NCBI GenBank assembly: GCA_934631025.1
Contig: CAKTXR010000013.1
Location: 1 to 64,000, forward strand
Source of the DNA: an uncultured Clostridia bacterium
GTDB taxonomy: Bacteria > Bacillota > Clostridia > Christensenellales > Aristaeellaceae
DNA length: 64,000 nt
Reading direction: 5' to 3'
Part shown: piece by piece, positions 43,075 through 51,831 of the stretch
How the letters are laid out: each line of letters starts with the position of its first letter
Numbering within the stretch: position 1 is the first letter of the stretch
The notes under the pieces: model-generated
Told to the model about the DNA's origin: nothing
The model's database searches: none
Seen by the model: the letters and a program-made list of their open reading frames with translations, nothing else
Made by a program: the position numbers and the translations under genes

Positions 43075-45366
43075 GTGGAAGATCACATCCTCCAAAATAA
43101 AACCGTGGTCGAGCTGCGCGCGCTGGCCAGACAGAGCGGCGTAAAGCTGCCCGCCGGCACGAACAAGGCGCACATCATCGAGCTGCTGACTGCCGCCGAT
43201 AAGGCTGTCGAGCCAACTTCAGCGTCGGCAAAGCCTGAACGGGAAGCGGCTGATAAACCGGCGCGCGGGTTTGCAGCTCCTCATTCTGCCGAGTCGACGG
43301 GTGCCGCGAATAAATCTGCACGCAATGCCGATAAGCCGGACAGCGCAACTGTTTCATCGCATCCTGCTGAACCGGTTTCAGCGGTGGCAAAGTCTGAACG
43401 GGAAGCGGCCGATAAACCGGCGCGCGGGTCTGCCGCTGTCAAGACGGGCGCTGCGCCTGCCGAGTCTGTTGTCGTGCCGATTAAGCTCGAACCGGAAATG
43501 ATTGCTGAACCCGCGCGTAAGTCTGATGCTGTTAAGACTGATTCCGCGCAGGCCGCGCCGCAGAGCGTCGACCAGCCGAGGGTGAAGCGTGTATGGGCCA
43601 GGCCGTCATCGCCTGAATCACGACGCGAGGACGGCAATAAGCGCCGCGTCGAACGCCCGCGCAAAACGCCGCAGTCGGAACAGACGATTCCTGTGCAGGG
43701 CGCAACGAAGCCGCATCAGGAACAGACGGCTCCCGCGCAGACTGTGCCGCCGCAGCCGGAACAGCCGACGCAATTCGGAACCATGCAGAAAATGCCGGCA
43801 CCCCGCACAGATGAGCGGTCGGTTCGCCGTCCGGAGGGCGTTCAGCCGCCGGATCGTCTCAGCGTCAATGCGGAACCGTCCGCGCCGCGCGAGAACGCCT
43901 TCCGGCGCGATTATCATGGCGCGGCTCAGCGGACATGGGCACGATCCAATGCGGAGAACGGCGGTCAGAGTGAAATGCACCTCGGCACGGACGGCAATCT
44001 TCAGGCCGAGCAGCGCTATCGACGCTATAACTATAATGCCGACAATGCTCCGCAGCCCGAACAGCGCTTTGGCCCGGACGGCAATGTACAGGGCGAGCAG
44101 CGTTCTCAGCGCTTCAACGCGGACAACAATTCTCCTGAGACGGCTTACAGGCGGCGCGATACCGGCTATTACAACGCCGAGCTGGGCACGTCGAATCCCG
44201 CCGTGGAGGGTATGCTGGCGAACAGCGAATGCGGGGAAGGGCAGGGCGTGCTCGACATCCAGCCCGACGGCTACGGCTTTCTGCGGGCCGAAAACTATCT
44301 GCCCGGCGATAAGGATACCTATGTTTCCATCGCGCAGATTCGCCGCTTTAATTTGAAGAACGGCGACTGGGTGGCAGGCCGGACGCGGCCTCAGCGCGAG
44401 GGCGACCGCTACAGCGCGCTGTTCTACATCACCTCGGTCAACGGCGAGCCGCCCGAAAAGGCGCAGCGCCGCCGCGCGTTCGAGGAACTGACTCCCATCT
44501 ATCCCGATCAGCGGCTGCGGCTGGAAAACGCCGGAAACGAGCGCGATCTGGCGCTGCGGGCCATTGATCTGGTCGCGCCCATCGGACGGGGACAGCGCGG
44601 GCTGATCGTCTCCCAGCCCAAGGCCGGCAAGACCGTGCTGCTCAAGAAGATCGCCAACGCGCTCACGGAGAACTATCCGGAGCTGAAGCTGATCGTGCTG
44701 CTCATCGACGAGCGGCCCGAGGAAGTGACCGACATGAAACGCTCGATCACCGGCGAGGTGGTCTATTCCACGTTCGACGAGGACCCCGAAAACCACACCA
44801 AGGTGGCCGAGATGGTGCTCGACCGTGCCGAGCGCATGGTCGAGATGGGGCAGGACGTGGTGGTGCTGCTCGATTCGATCACGCGCCTGGCGCGCGCCTA
44901 CAATCTCGTGATCCCGCCGACGGGGCGCTCGCTTTCGGGCGGTCTCGATCCGGGCGCACTGTATAAGCCCAAGCGCTTTTTCGGCGCGGCGCGCAACATC
45001 GAAAACGGCGGCAGCCTGACGATTATCGCCACGGCGCTGGTGGAAACCGGCAGCCGCATGGACGATATCATCTACGAGGAATTCAAGGGTACCGGCAACA
45101 TGGAGCTGCATCTCGACCGCAAGTTGTCCGAGAAGCGCATCTTTCCGGCCATCGATCTGCTCAAATCGGGTACGCGGCGCGACGATCTGCTGCTCACGCC
45201 GGACGAGCAGGAGGCCACGCTGGCGCTGCGCCGCTTCCTCTCCGGCAACACGCAGGAGAGCACAGAGCAGACGCTTAATATGCTCGAAAAGAGCGCGAAC
45301 AACGCCGTGTTCATCGAAAAGCTGAAGATATTCTCAAAGAGCTGGGAAAAGGACGGCTATCGATGA
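43075..45366 (+). CDS. rho: Transcription termination factor Rho with long disordered insertion
   Basis: 763 residues against about 420 for E. coli Rho. GTG start with AAAGGAG. SAP-like N-terminal helices (VVELRALARQSGVKLPAGTN, about 9-28) are followed by about 300 residues of low-complexity K/P/E/A then N/Q/R-rich sequence with internal repeats. The cold-shock RNA-binding domain begins near 385 (GVLDIQPDGYGFLRAENYLP) and the RecA-like motor has Walker A PKAGKTVLLKK, VLLIDERPEEVTDM and the R-loop DSITRLARAYN. It terminates RNA as a hexamer. Insertions of this kind are known from other high-GC Gram-positives and from C. botulinum. Confidence 0.97.
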   Translation: MEDHILQNKTVVELRALARQSGVKLPAGTNKAHIIELLTAADKAVEPTSASAKPEREAADKPARGFAAPHSAESTGAANKSARNADKPDSATVSSHPAEPVSAVAKSEREAADKPARGSAAVKTGAAPAESVVVPIKLEPEMIAEPARKSDAVKTDSAQAAPQSVDQPRVKRVWARPSSPESRREDGNKRRVERPRKTPQSEQTIPVQGATKPHQEQTAPAQTVPPQPEQPTQFGTMQKMPAPRTDERSVRRPEGVQPPDRLSVNAEPSAPRENAFRRDYHGAAQRTWARSNAENGGQSEMHLGTDGNLQAEQRYRRYNYNADNAPQPEQRFGPDGNVQGEQRSQRFNADNNSPETAYRRRDTGYYNAELGTSNPAVEGMLANSECGEGQGVLDIQPDGYGFLRAENYLPGDKDTYVSIAQIRRFNLKNGDWVAGRTRPQREGDRYSALFYITSVNGEPPEKAQRRRAFEELTPIYPDQRLRLENAGNERDLALRAIDLVAPIGRGQRGLIVSQPKAGKTVLLKKIANALTENYPELKLIVLLIDERPEEVTDMKRSITGEVVYSTFDEDPENHTKVAEMVLDRAERMVEMGQDVVVLLDSITRLARAYNLVIPPTGRSLSGGLDPGALYKPKRFFGAARNIENGGSLTIIATALVETGSRMDDIIYEEFKGTGNMELHLDRKLSEKRIFPAIDLLKSGTRRDDLLLTPDEQEATLALRRFLSGNTQESTEQTLNMLEKSANNAVFIEKLKIFSKSWEKDGYR

Positions 45367-45417
45367 GGAAAATGATAAAAAAAGTGTGCGACGAAACATA
45401 AAGTTAATAAAAGTATC

Positions 45418-45446
45418 TTGCGAAACTGGAAAGGGTATGCTATAAT
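45418..45446 (+). promoter_or_regulatory. Promoter of rpmE
   Basis: TTGCGA (45418-45423), 17-bp spacer, TATAAT (45441-45446). Confidence 0.8.
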
Positions 45447-45478
45447 TACTCTTGCATTGTGCAAGTGAGGTGAGAACC

Positions 45479-45676
45479 ATGAAAGAGAAGATCCATCCCA
45501 ATTACGGCAAAGCCGTTGTACGCTGCGTTTGTGGTGAAACCTTTGAAACCGGTTCGGTCAAAAAGGAACTGCGCGTCGATATCTGCTCGAAGTGCCATCC
45601 TTTCTTCACCGGCAAGCAGAAACTGGTTGATACCGGCGGACGTGTTGATCGCTTCAAGAAGCGCTATGGCATGTAA
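45479..45676 (+). CDS. rpmE: 50S ribosomal protein L31, zinc-binding type
   Basis: 65 residues from the ATG at 45479 with GAGGTGAG upstream. C-x-C (RCVCGETF) and C-x-x-C (CSKCHPFFTG) give the zinc-coordinating C+ form, and the ending RVDRFKKRYG is typical. rho-rpmE adjacency is common. Own promoter and terminator. Confidence 0.98.
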   Translation: MKEKIHPNYGKAVVRCVCGETFETGSVKKELRVDICSKCHPFFTGKQKLVDTGGRVDRFKKRYGM

Positions 45677-45702
45677 TCGCAGCAGCCGAAAACGCAAAAA
45701 AT

Positions 45703-45734
45703 CAGATCGGGCGATTGCCGTCCGGTCTGTTTTT
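45703..45734 (+). terminator. Terminator of rpmE
   Basis: 11-bp stem CAGATCGGGCG/CGTCCGGTCTG followed by TTTTT. Confidence 0.85.
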
Positions 45735-45804
45735 CGTTCAATGAATTGAAGAGGACGCAGGGACGCTGTGTCAACGCGCTGAACGGCTCGTCCGCTTTGC
45801 ACTG

Positions 45805-46120
45805 TCCCTTGTGGGAATGCCTTCGTACGCAATCGGCGGCTGAAGGAACTGGTCAAATGCGCTTTCAACGGAATGGCGGTTGATGTCGCGCTATCGAGGA
45901 AGCAGTCACGGGTTTCGGGGCGCGTGAGCGGGTCAAACATGCCTTCGACGGACAAAGCGGCTTGGCGTTCGCCGCTGAGTTACCGAGCAAGCAGTCGCGG
46001 TTCTTACAACGTGTGAGTAAGTCAAACGCGCCTTCGCCGAACAAGTCGACAAGTACTCGCCGCTGCGTTATCGAGGAGCAGTCACGCGTTTTGCAAGGCG
46101 CGAGCGGCTCCTGACGGCAA
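45805..46120. repeat. Degenerate tandem repeat, period 88-89, between rpmE and the DUF1385 gene
   Basis: Units start at 45892, 45981 and 46069, each beginning TA(T/C)CGAG then GCAGTC; the first two also carry a GTCAAAC and CCTTCG pair in order. A partial earlier unit begins near 45850. No gene is supported. Confidence 0.7.
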
Positions 46121-46279
46121 AGCGCCGTGCAGGCCGCCTCCGAGCGCGTCTTTTCACGATATTTTCCAGATTGTCATGATTGCGCGGCGGCCGAATCGCT
46201 GATCGCCGCGTCTAAGGAGTATAAAGAAAGCAGGCAGGCGCGTCTGGCGCAGGCCATCCTCGAAAGGGAGGGGCATACG

Positions 46280-47332
46280 ATGAGCAAAAAACCTGAACAG
46301 ACCTCCAATTCCGGCCGTTGTCCCGTCGGGAGCGTCGGCGGACAGGCCGTCATGGAAGGCGTGATGATGCAGAGTCCGGACAAGATCGCCATGGCGGTGC
46401 GCCGTCCGGACGGCAAGGTCGTGCTGCGCGTGCGCGAGCGCAAGATTTTGTCGAAAAAGTATCCGATTCTGGGCTGGCCGATCATCCGCGGCGTGGTCAA
46501 TTTTGTCTATCAGCTCTATGACGGCATGAAAACGCTTACCGCGTCGGCCGAGATCGCCGGCGGCGAGGTGGAGGAGCCGTCCAAGTTTGAAAAGAAGGTC
46601 GCAAAAGTCCTTCGCATGAAGCCGGAGGACGTGATGATGGTCTTTGCCGTCGTGCTGGCCATCGCGCTGAGCATACTGCTCTTCTTCGTGCTGCCAACGG
46701 GGCTGGAAGCGCTGATCAAGAAGGTCGTCTCCAGCCGCGTCGTGCTCAATATCATCGGCGGCCTGATCCGCATCGGCGTGTTTCTGCTCTATGTGGGGCT
46801 GGTGTCGCGGCTCAAGGAGATTCACCGCGTGTTCATGTATCACGGCGCGGAGCACAAGTCGATCTTCTGCTATGAGAGCGGCCTGCCGCTGACCGTTGAA
46901 AACGCGCAGAAATTCACCACGCTGCATCCCCGCTGCGGCACGAGCTTCTTAGTGATCGTCATGGTCATCTCCATCTTCATATTCACGGTGCTGGGCACGA
47001 ACAGCTCGAACGTGTTCGCGCGCGTGGGCAGCCGACTTCTGCTGCTGCCGCTGGTGGCGGGCATTTCGTACGAGATCCTCAAGTGGCTGGGCCGCGCCGA
47101 GGATACGCCCATCGTGCGCGCGCTCAAATGGCCGGGCCTGATGGTGCAGAAGATTACCACTGCGCAGCCGACCGACGACATGGTCGAGGTGGCGCTGATC
47201 TCGCTCAAGGCCTCGCTGGGGATGCCCGACGCGCTGCCCAAGGAGCTTGATCCCGATTACGTTGCGTCCGCCGAGAAGCCGGAAAAGGCCGCTCAGGCGA
47301 GCGGCGAGCCGGCGGAGGACGAGCAGGCGTGA
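46280..47332 (+). CDS. DUF1385 (YqhQ-type) membrane protein
   Basis: 350 residues from the ATG at 46280, chosen for GGGAGGGG 6-7 bp upstream; the frame stays open back to 46127 but without a site. GGQAVMEGVMMQSP at the N-terminus and MYHGAEHKSIFCYESGLPLT, then HPRCGTSFL, are DUF1385 hallmarks. Four to five membrane segments (about 130-155, 170-190, 235-255 and 270-290). Function unknown; in Clostridia it is nearly always beside prmC and prfA, as here. Its stop overlaps the prmC start. Confidence 0.93.
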   Translation: MSKKPEQTSNSGRCPVGSVGGQAVMEGVMMQSPDKIAMAVRRPDGKVVLRVRERKILSKKYPILGWPIIRGVVNFVYQLYDGMKTLTASAEIAGGEVEEPSKFEKKVAKVLRMKPEDVMMVFAVVLAIALSILLFFVLPTGLEALIKKVVSSRVVLNIIGGLIRIGVFLLYVGLVSRLKEIHRVFMYHGAEHKSIFCYESGLPLTVENAQKFTTLHPRCGTSFLVIVMVISIFIFTVLGTNSSNVFARVGSRLLLLPLVAGISYEILKWLGRAEDTPIVRALKWPGLMVQKITTAQPTDDMVEVALISLKASLGMPDALPKELDPDYVASAEKPEKAAQASGEPAEDEQA

Positions 47333-48168
47333 CGTGGGGTGAATGGCTTTCAGTTGCCTGCCGGCGCCTTGAGGAGAGCGGCGATCTGGACGCTGCCTGG
47401 GACGCGGACTGGCTGCTCTCGGGCGAGACGGGTGCTTCCCGCGCGCAGCTGCGCTTCCATCGGGGCGATGCGCTGACCTCTGACGCGCAGGCGCGGCTGG
47501 ACGAGCGGCTTGAGCGTCGCGTGTCCGGCGAGCCGCTTCAGTACATACTGGGCGACACCGGCTTTATGGGGCTGACGTTCCTCTGTGACAGACGCGCGCT
47601 CATTCCGCGGCAGGACACCGAAACGCTGGTCGAGACGGCGCTCGAGCGTATGAAGGGCAGGACGCGCCCCCGCGTGCTCGATCTGTGCTGCGGTACCGGC
47701 GCGATCGGGCTGAGCGTCGCGCATTACCGGCGGGACGCGCGCGTGACGCTGACCGACGTGAGCGCGGACGCGCTGGCGCTGACCGAGGACAACCGGCGCG
47801 CGCTGAATATCGAAAACGCCGTCCTGAAGCAGGGCGATCTGTTCGAGGCCGTGCGCGGCGAGACGTTCGACATGATCCTCACCAACCCGCCGTATCTTAC
47901 GGAGGACGACATGGCCGCGCTTCAGCGCGAGGTGCGGCGCGAGCCGGCGCTGGCGCTCTATGGCGGCGCGGACGGGCTGACATTCTACCGGCGCATTGCG
48001 TCGGAAGCCGCGCTTTATCTGAGCGAGGGCGGCGTTATTCTGCTCGAGGTGGGGCAGGGGCAGGCGAAGGACGTGTGCGTGCTGCTTAAGCCGTCGATAG
48101 GAGGCCTCCGCGTGCATCGCGATCTGAACGGCATAGAGCGCGTCGTCGAGGGCGTGAAGGGCGCGTGA
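47329..48168 (+). CDS. prmC: Peptide chain release factor N5-glutamine methyltransferase
   Basis: 279 residues, GTG start within the overlapping GTGA of the preceding stop. N-terminal helical domain (1-85), then GDTGFMGLTFLCDRRALIPR (PRxxTE-like RQDTET), motif I VLDLCCGTGAIGLSV and catalytic NPPY (TNPPYLTEDD). It methylates the GGQ glutamine of release factors, whose gene prfA follows. Confidence 0.95.
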   Translation: MTWGEWLSVACRRLEESGDLDAAWDADWLLSGETGASRAQLRFHRGDALTSDAQARLDERLERRVSGEPLQYILGDTGFMGLTFLCDRRALIPRQDTETLVETALERMKGRTRPRVLDLCCGTGAIGLSVAHYRRDARVTLTDVSADALALTEDNRRALNIENAVLKQGDLFEAVRGETFDMILTNPPYLTEDDMAALQREVRREPALALYGGADGLTFYRRIASEAALYLSEGGVILLEVGQGQAKDVCVLLKPSIGGLRVHRDLNGIERVVEGVKGA

Positions 48169-48294
48169 CGCAGACCGCGTTGCGTTTATCGCGCAAGACG
48201 CTTTGCACTGCGGCGCTTTTAGAGGGACGATTCTCAATTCCGGCGGGCGTTCTGCTCCGGTCGGGATTGTTTTATGTGAGCAGGAGTTTTTTGT

Positions 48295-49386
48295 ATGGAA
48301 GAAAAGGATTACGAGCGCATTGCCCGCAAGCTGGAGGACGTTGAAAATCGCTTCGAGGAGCTGAGCGTGCGCGTGACGCTGCCCGAGGTGATTGCGGACA
48401 CGGCGCTGTTTACGAAGCTCATGCGCGAGCACAGCGAGATGAGCGAGCTGGCCGAATTCGCCGCGTCCTATCGCAGGCTGCTCGAGGATCTCGGCGAAGC
48501 GCGCGCCATGGCTGCGGGCGACGATCCCGACATGGCCGAGATGGGGCGCGAGGAGCTGGAAGCGCTGGAGCCGAAGCTGGAGGAGATGACGCAGGAAGCG
48601 CGTATGCGGCTGCTTCCGCGCGATCCGGACGACTACCGCAACGCCGTCGTCGAGGTGCGCGCGGGCGCGGGCGGCGAGGAAGCCGGCCTGTTCGGCGCGG
48701 AGCTTGTGCGGATGTACATCCACTATGCCGAAAAGCGCGGCTGGAAGGCCGAGTTGACCAACGACGATCAGACCGAACTGGGCGGCATAAAGGAAGCGGC
48801 GCTGCTGGTGCAGGGCAGGGACGTGTTCAGCCGGCTGAAGTTCGAATCGGGCGTTCATCGCGTGCAGCGTGTTCCCGTGACCGAATCGGGCGGCCGCATC
48901 CACACGTCGACTGCGACCGTGGCGGTGCTGCCCGAAGCGGAGGATGTGGAGCTGGTCATAGCGCCCAGCGATCTGCGCATAGACACCTATCGCGCGTCGG
49001 GCGCGGGCGGCCAGCACGTCAACCGAACCGATTCGGCGGTGCGCATCACGCACATCCCGACCGGACTGGTCGTCACCAGTCAGGATCAGCGCAGCCAGAT
49101 CCAGAACCGCGAGAAGGCCATGCGCGTGCTCAGGAGCCGGCTGTACGATCTGCAGCGGCAGCAGGCGCAGGACGCGTACGCCAGCGAGCGCAGAAGCCAG
49201 GTGGGCACGGGCGATCGCAGCGAGCGCATCCGCACCTACAACTTCCCGCAGGGCCGCGTGACCGATCACCGCATCGGCAAGAGCATTTACAACATCGAGG
49301 ATTTCATGAACGGCGATCTGGACGAGATGATCGACGCGCTGATACTGGCCGAGCATACGGCGCTGCTGAACGCGGAGGATGAATAA
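48295..49386 (+). CDS. prfA: Peptide chain release factor 1
   Basis: 363 residues. The GGQ motif is in ASGAGGQHVNRTDSAVR (about 236-252), the PxT codon-recognition tripeptide in RVPVTESGGR, and the RF-1 HELP domain precedes them. It reads UAA and UAG stops. About 126 bp follow prmC. The next gene begins immediately after its stop. Confidence 0.97.
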   Translation: MEEKDYERIARKLEDVENRFEELSVRVTLPEVIADTALFTKLMREHSEMSELAEFAASYRRLLEDLGEARAMAAGDDPDMAEMGREELEALEPKLEEMTQEARMRLLPRDPDDYRNAVVEVRAGAGGEEAGLFGAELVRMYIHYAEKRGWKAELTNDDQTELGGIKEAALLVQGRDVFSRLKFESGVHRVQRVPVTESGGRIHTSTATVAVLPEAEDVELVIAPSDLRIDTYRASGAGGQHVNRTDSAVRITHIPTGLVVTSQDQRSQIQNREKAMRVLRSRLYDLQRQQAQDAYASERRSQVGTGDRSERIRTYNFPQGRVTDHRIGKSIYNIEDFMNGDLDEMIDALILAEHTALLNAEDE

Positions 49387-50337
49387 ATGAGCAAACTTTC
49401 CATCGTGGCGCTCGACGCGCTGCAATTAAACGATCTCGACTGGAGCGCGCTCGAAGCGCTGGGCGACGTGACGCGCTATGACGGCACGGCGCCCGATCAG
49501 GTGCTTGCGCGCGCTCAGGATGCGGATGTTCTGCTGGTCAACAAGGTCAAGCTGCCCGAAAGCGTGCTCTCTCAGCTGCCGAAGCTGAAATACGTCGGCG
49601 TACTGGCCACCGGCTATGACAACGTGGATACCGCCGCGGCGGCCAGCCGGAATATCGCCGTGACCAATGTGCCGGGCTATTCGAGCGATTCCGTGGCGCA
49701 GCTCACGTTCGCGCTGCTGCTCGAGCTTTGCCATCACGCGGGCGAGCATTCGCGGCGCGTGCTTGAGGAAAAGGCGTGGAGCCGTCAGCCGTACTACTGC
49801 TTCTGGGATTTCCCGCTCAGCGAGCTGGCCGGCCGCACGATGGGCGTGGTCGGGCTGGGCCGCATCGGCGTGCGCGTGGCCGAGATTGCGCGCGCGTTCG
49901 GCATGAACGTCATCGCCTGTACTCGCACGTCCAAGGATATTGTGGGCGTAAAATGCGTCGATTTCGATAGGCTGCTTGCCGAGAGCGACGTGATCAGCCT
50001 GAACTGTCCGCTGACCGAGCAGACGCGCGGCCTGATCAACGCGGATGCGCTTGCGAAGATGAAGAAAACGGCGTATCTCATCAATACGTCGCGCGGCGGC
50101 GCGATCGTCGAGGACGATCTGCGTCGGGCGCTCGATACGGGCGTGATCGCGGGCGCGGCGGTGGACGTATTGAGCAGCGAGCCGCCGGCCGAGGACAATC
50201 CGCTCCTTGGCGCGAAAAACATCGTCGTCACGCCGCACATCGCGTGGGCGACGACGGAAGCGCGCACGCGGCTTTTGACCATCGTGACCGACAACCTCAG
50301 CGCCTATCTGCGCGGCGAAAGGCTCAATCGCGTGTAA
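49387..50337 (+). CDS. D-2-hydroxyacid dehydrogenase, glycerate dehydrogenase-like
   Basis: 316 residues. NAD-binding GLGRIG (about 155-160), substrate-binding NVPGYSSDSVAQL, and catalytic Arg (TSRGG), Glu (SEPP) and His (PHIAW) in the expected order. Closest in pattern to hydroxypyruvate/glycerate dehydrogenases. It starts directly after prfA, so is translationally coupled, but has no known role in translation. Confidence 0.9.
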   Translation: MSKLSIVALDALQLNDLDWSALEALGDVTRYDGTAPDQVLARAQDADVLLVNKVKLPESVLSQLPKLKYVGVLATGYDNVDTAAAASRNIAVTNVPGYSSDSVAQLTFALLLELCHHAGEHSRRVLEEKAWSRQPYYCFWDFPLSELAGRTMGVVGLGRIGVRVAEIARAFGMNVIACTRTSKDIVGVKCVDFDRLLAESDVISLNCPLTEQTRGLINADALAKMKKTAYLINTSRGGAIVEDDLRRALDTGVIAGAAVDVLSSEPPAEDNPLLGAKNIVVTPHIAWATTEARTRLLTIVTDNLSAYLRGERLNRV

Positions 50338-50373
50338 GGGCGCACTATACGATAAAGAAAAGTGGTCTTGACA

Positions 50374-51405
50374 GTGAAAACAATCATGACGGCCGCCACG
50401 CCCGAGTCGATCGCTCAGGCGGCGGCGATTATCCGCGCGGGCGGTCTGGTGGGCTTCCCGACGGAAACGGTGTACGGACTGGGCGCGAACGCGCTGAACG
50501 CCGAGGCGGTTAAGACGATCTTCGCGGCGAAAGGACGGCCGGGCGACAACCCGCTGATCGTCCATGTCTCGCGCGTGGAGGAGATCCCGCCGCTCATTCA
50601 GGGCGAGATTCCGGCGGCCGCGCGCCGGCTCATGGACGCGTACTGGCCCGGCCCCATGACGCTCATTTTCCCGAAATCCGATCTGATCCCGGACGCTGTG
50701 TCGGCGGGGCTGGACACGGTGGGTATACGGCTGCCCTCGCATGAGACGGCGCGCGCGCTGATCGCCGAGTCGCATTGCCCGATCGCCGCGCCCAGCGCCA
50801 ACCGCTCGGGACGGCCCAGCCCCACGACGGCGCAGCACGTTCTGGACGACATGGACGGCCGCATCCCGATGATACTCGACGGTGGGCCGTGCAGCGTGGG
50901 CGTGGAATCGACCGTCATCGACGTGACCGGCGACGTGCCGCGCGTGCTGCGGCCGGGCGGGGTCACGCCGCAGATGATCGCCGATGTGATGGGCGCGGTC
51001 GAGGTGGATGGCGCGGTCATGCGTCCCCTGAAGGAGGGGGAGAAGCCGCGCTCGCCCGGCATGAAATATCGCCATTACGCGCCAGAGGGCGATCTGGTGA
51101 TCTTCACCGGCGACGCGCAGACCGTCGCGGACGTGATCTGCGATCATTACGACCATGCGGCGGGCAGTGCGGCCATACTCGCTCTGCCCGGCCACGAAGC
51201 GCTCTACGGCGATCGCCATGTCATCGAGCTGGGGCGCACCGATTCGCCCGAGAGCGTGGCGGCGGGGCTGTTCGCGGCGCTGAGGCGGTTGGACGACGAG
51301 AACGTGAAATATATCTTCTCCGAAGCCATCGACGCGGAGGGCGTGGGGCTGGCGGTCATGAACCGGCTGGGGCGCGCGGCGGCGTTCCACATTGTGCCGG
51401 TCTGA
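50374..51405 (+). CDS. tsaC: L-threonylcarbamoyladenylate synthase (Sua5/YwlC type)
   Basis: 343 residues from the GTG at 50374 (MKTIMTAATPES); a GTG at 50362 is the longer alternative and neither has a strong ribosome site. The YrdC domain is GGLVGFPTETVYGLGANALN with KGRP-type loop FAAKGRPGDNPLIVHV and APSANRSGRPSPTTA; the Sua5 C-terminal domain (about 215-343) is attached by MKYRHYAPEG. It makes threonylcarbamoyl-AMP for tRNA t6A37, the base that MtaB (39.5 kb) later methylthiolates. It ends the prfA-linked operon. Confidence 0.93.
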   Translation: MKTIMTAATPESIAQAAAIIRAGGLVGFPTETVYGLGANALNAEAVKTIFAAKGRPGDNPLIVHVSRVEEIPPLIQGEIPAAARRLMDAYWPGPMTLIFPKSDLIPDAVSAGLDTVGIRLPSHETARALIAESHCPIAAPSANRSGRPSPTTAQHVLDDMDGRIPMILDGGPCSVGVESTVIDVTGDVPRVLRPGGVTPQMIADVMGAVEVDGAVMRPLKEGEKPRSPGMKYRHYAPEGDLVIFTGDAQTVADVICDHYDHAAGSAAILALPGHEALYGDRHVIELGRTDSPESVAAGLFAALRRLDDENVKYIFSEAIDAEGVGLAVMNRLGRAAAFHIVPV

Positions 51406-51511
51406 TTAAAAAGCCGCACGTTTTTATGAGCATTCGCGCCAATATGCGCTATGATGGGCGCGGCGCGAAGAACTTTAAGTGTAATAAATGCGTTAATACG
51501 CTCATCAGCCC

Positions 51512-51539
51512 TTGACAGGACGAAAAAAGCGCGTATAAT
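51512..51539 (+). promoter_or_regulatory. Promoter of the lysine transporter operon
   Basis: TTGACA (51512-51517), 16-bp spacer, TATAAT (51534-51539), immediately upstream of the riboswitch. Confidence 0.9.
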
Positions 51540-51540
51540 A

Positions 51541-51727
51541 ATGCACATATCCGATAGAGGCGCGGCGATCATGACGCGCGCGGGGGAGCCTGTTCAGAGG
51601 GCTGTGAATCCGCGCAAAAGGGGTCGTCGCCGAAATGCAGGTCTGTTTCTGGAGCGGCCTGTGTTGGGGGTCAGCAGAATATGCTGTCCACTGTCACATG
51701 GAAATGTGGAGTGCTATCGCGGATGCT
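51541..51727 (+). ncRNA. Lysine riboswitch (L-box)
   Basis: The conserved L-box elements occur in order: GATAGAGGCGCGG (about 51553), AAAAGGGG followed by GTCGCCGAA (about 51616-51633), CTGTCAC (about 51691), and GTGGAGTGCTATCGCGG (about 51706-51722), whose CTATC closes P1 with GATAG. This fits the lysine-binding class seen upstream of lysC in B. subtilis. It should fold in lysine and favour the downstream terminator. Confidence 0.95.
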
Positions 51728-51752
51728 GGTTTGATGTCTGTTCTTCATTAGG

Positions 51753-51797
51753 AGCGGCTGACGGCGGTTGAGGCGATTGCGTCTCAGCCGCTTTTTC
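51753..51797 (+). terminator. Riboswitch-controlled intrinsic terminator
   Basis: AGCGGCTGA pairs with TCAGCCGCT, with a GAGGCG/CGTCTC inner stem, then TTTTTC. It lies between the aptamer and the first gene. Confidence 0.92.
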
Positions 51798-51831
51798 TGT
51801 GGTCGGGGAACGCAATGAGGAGGATATGAAA

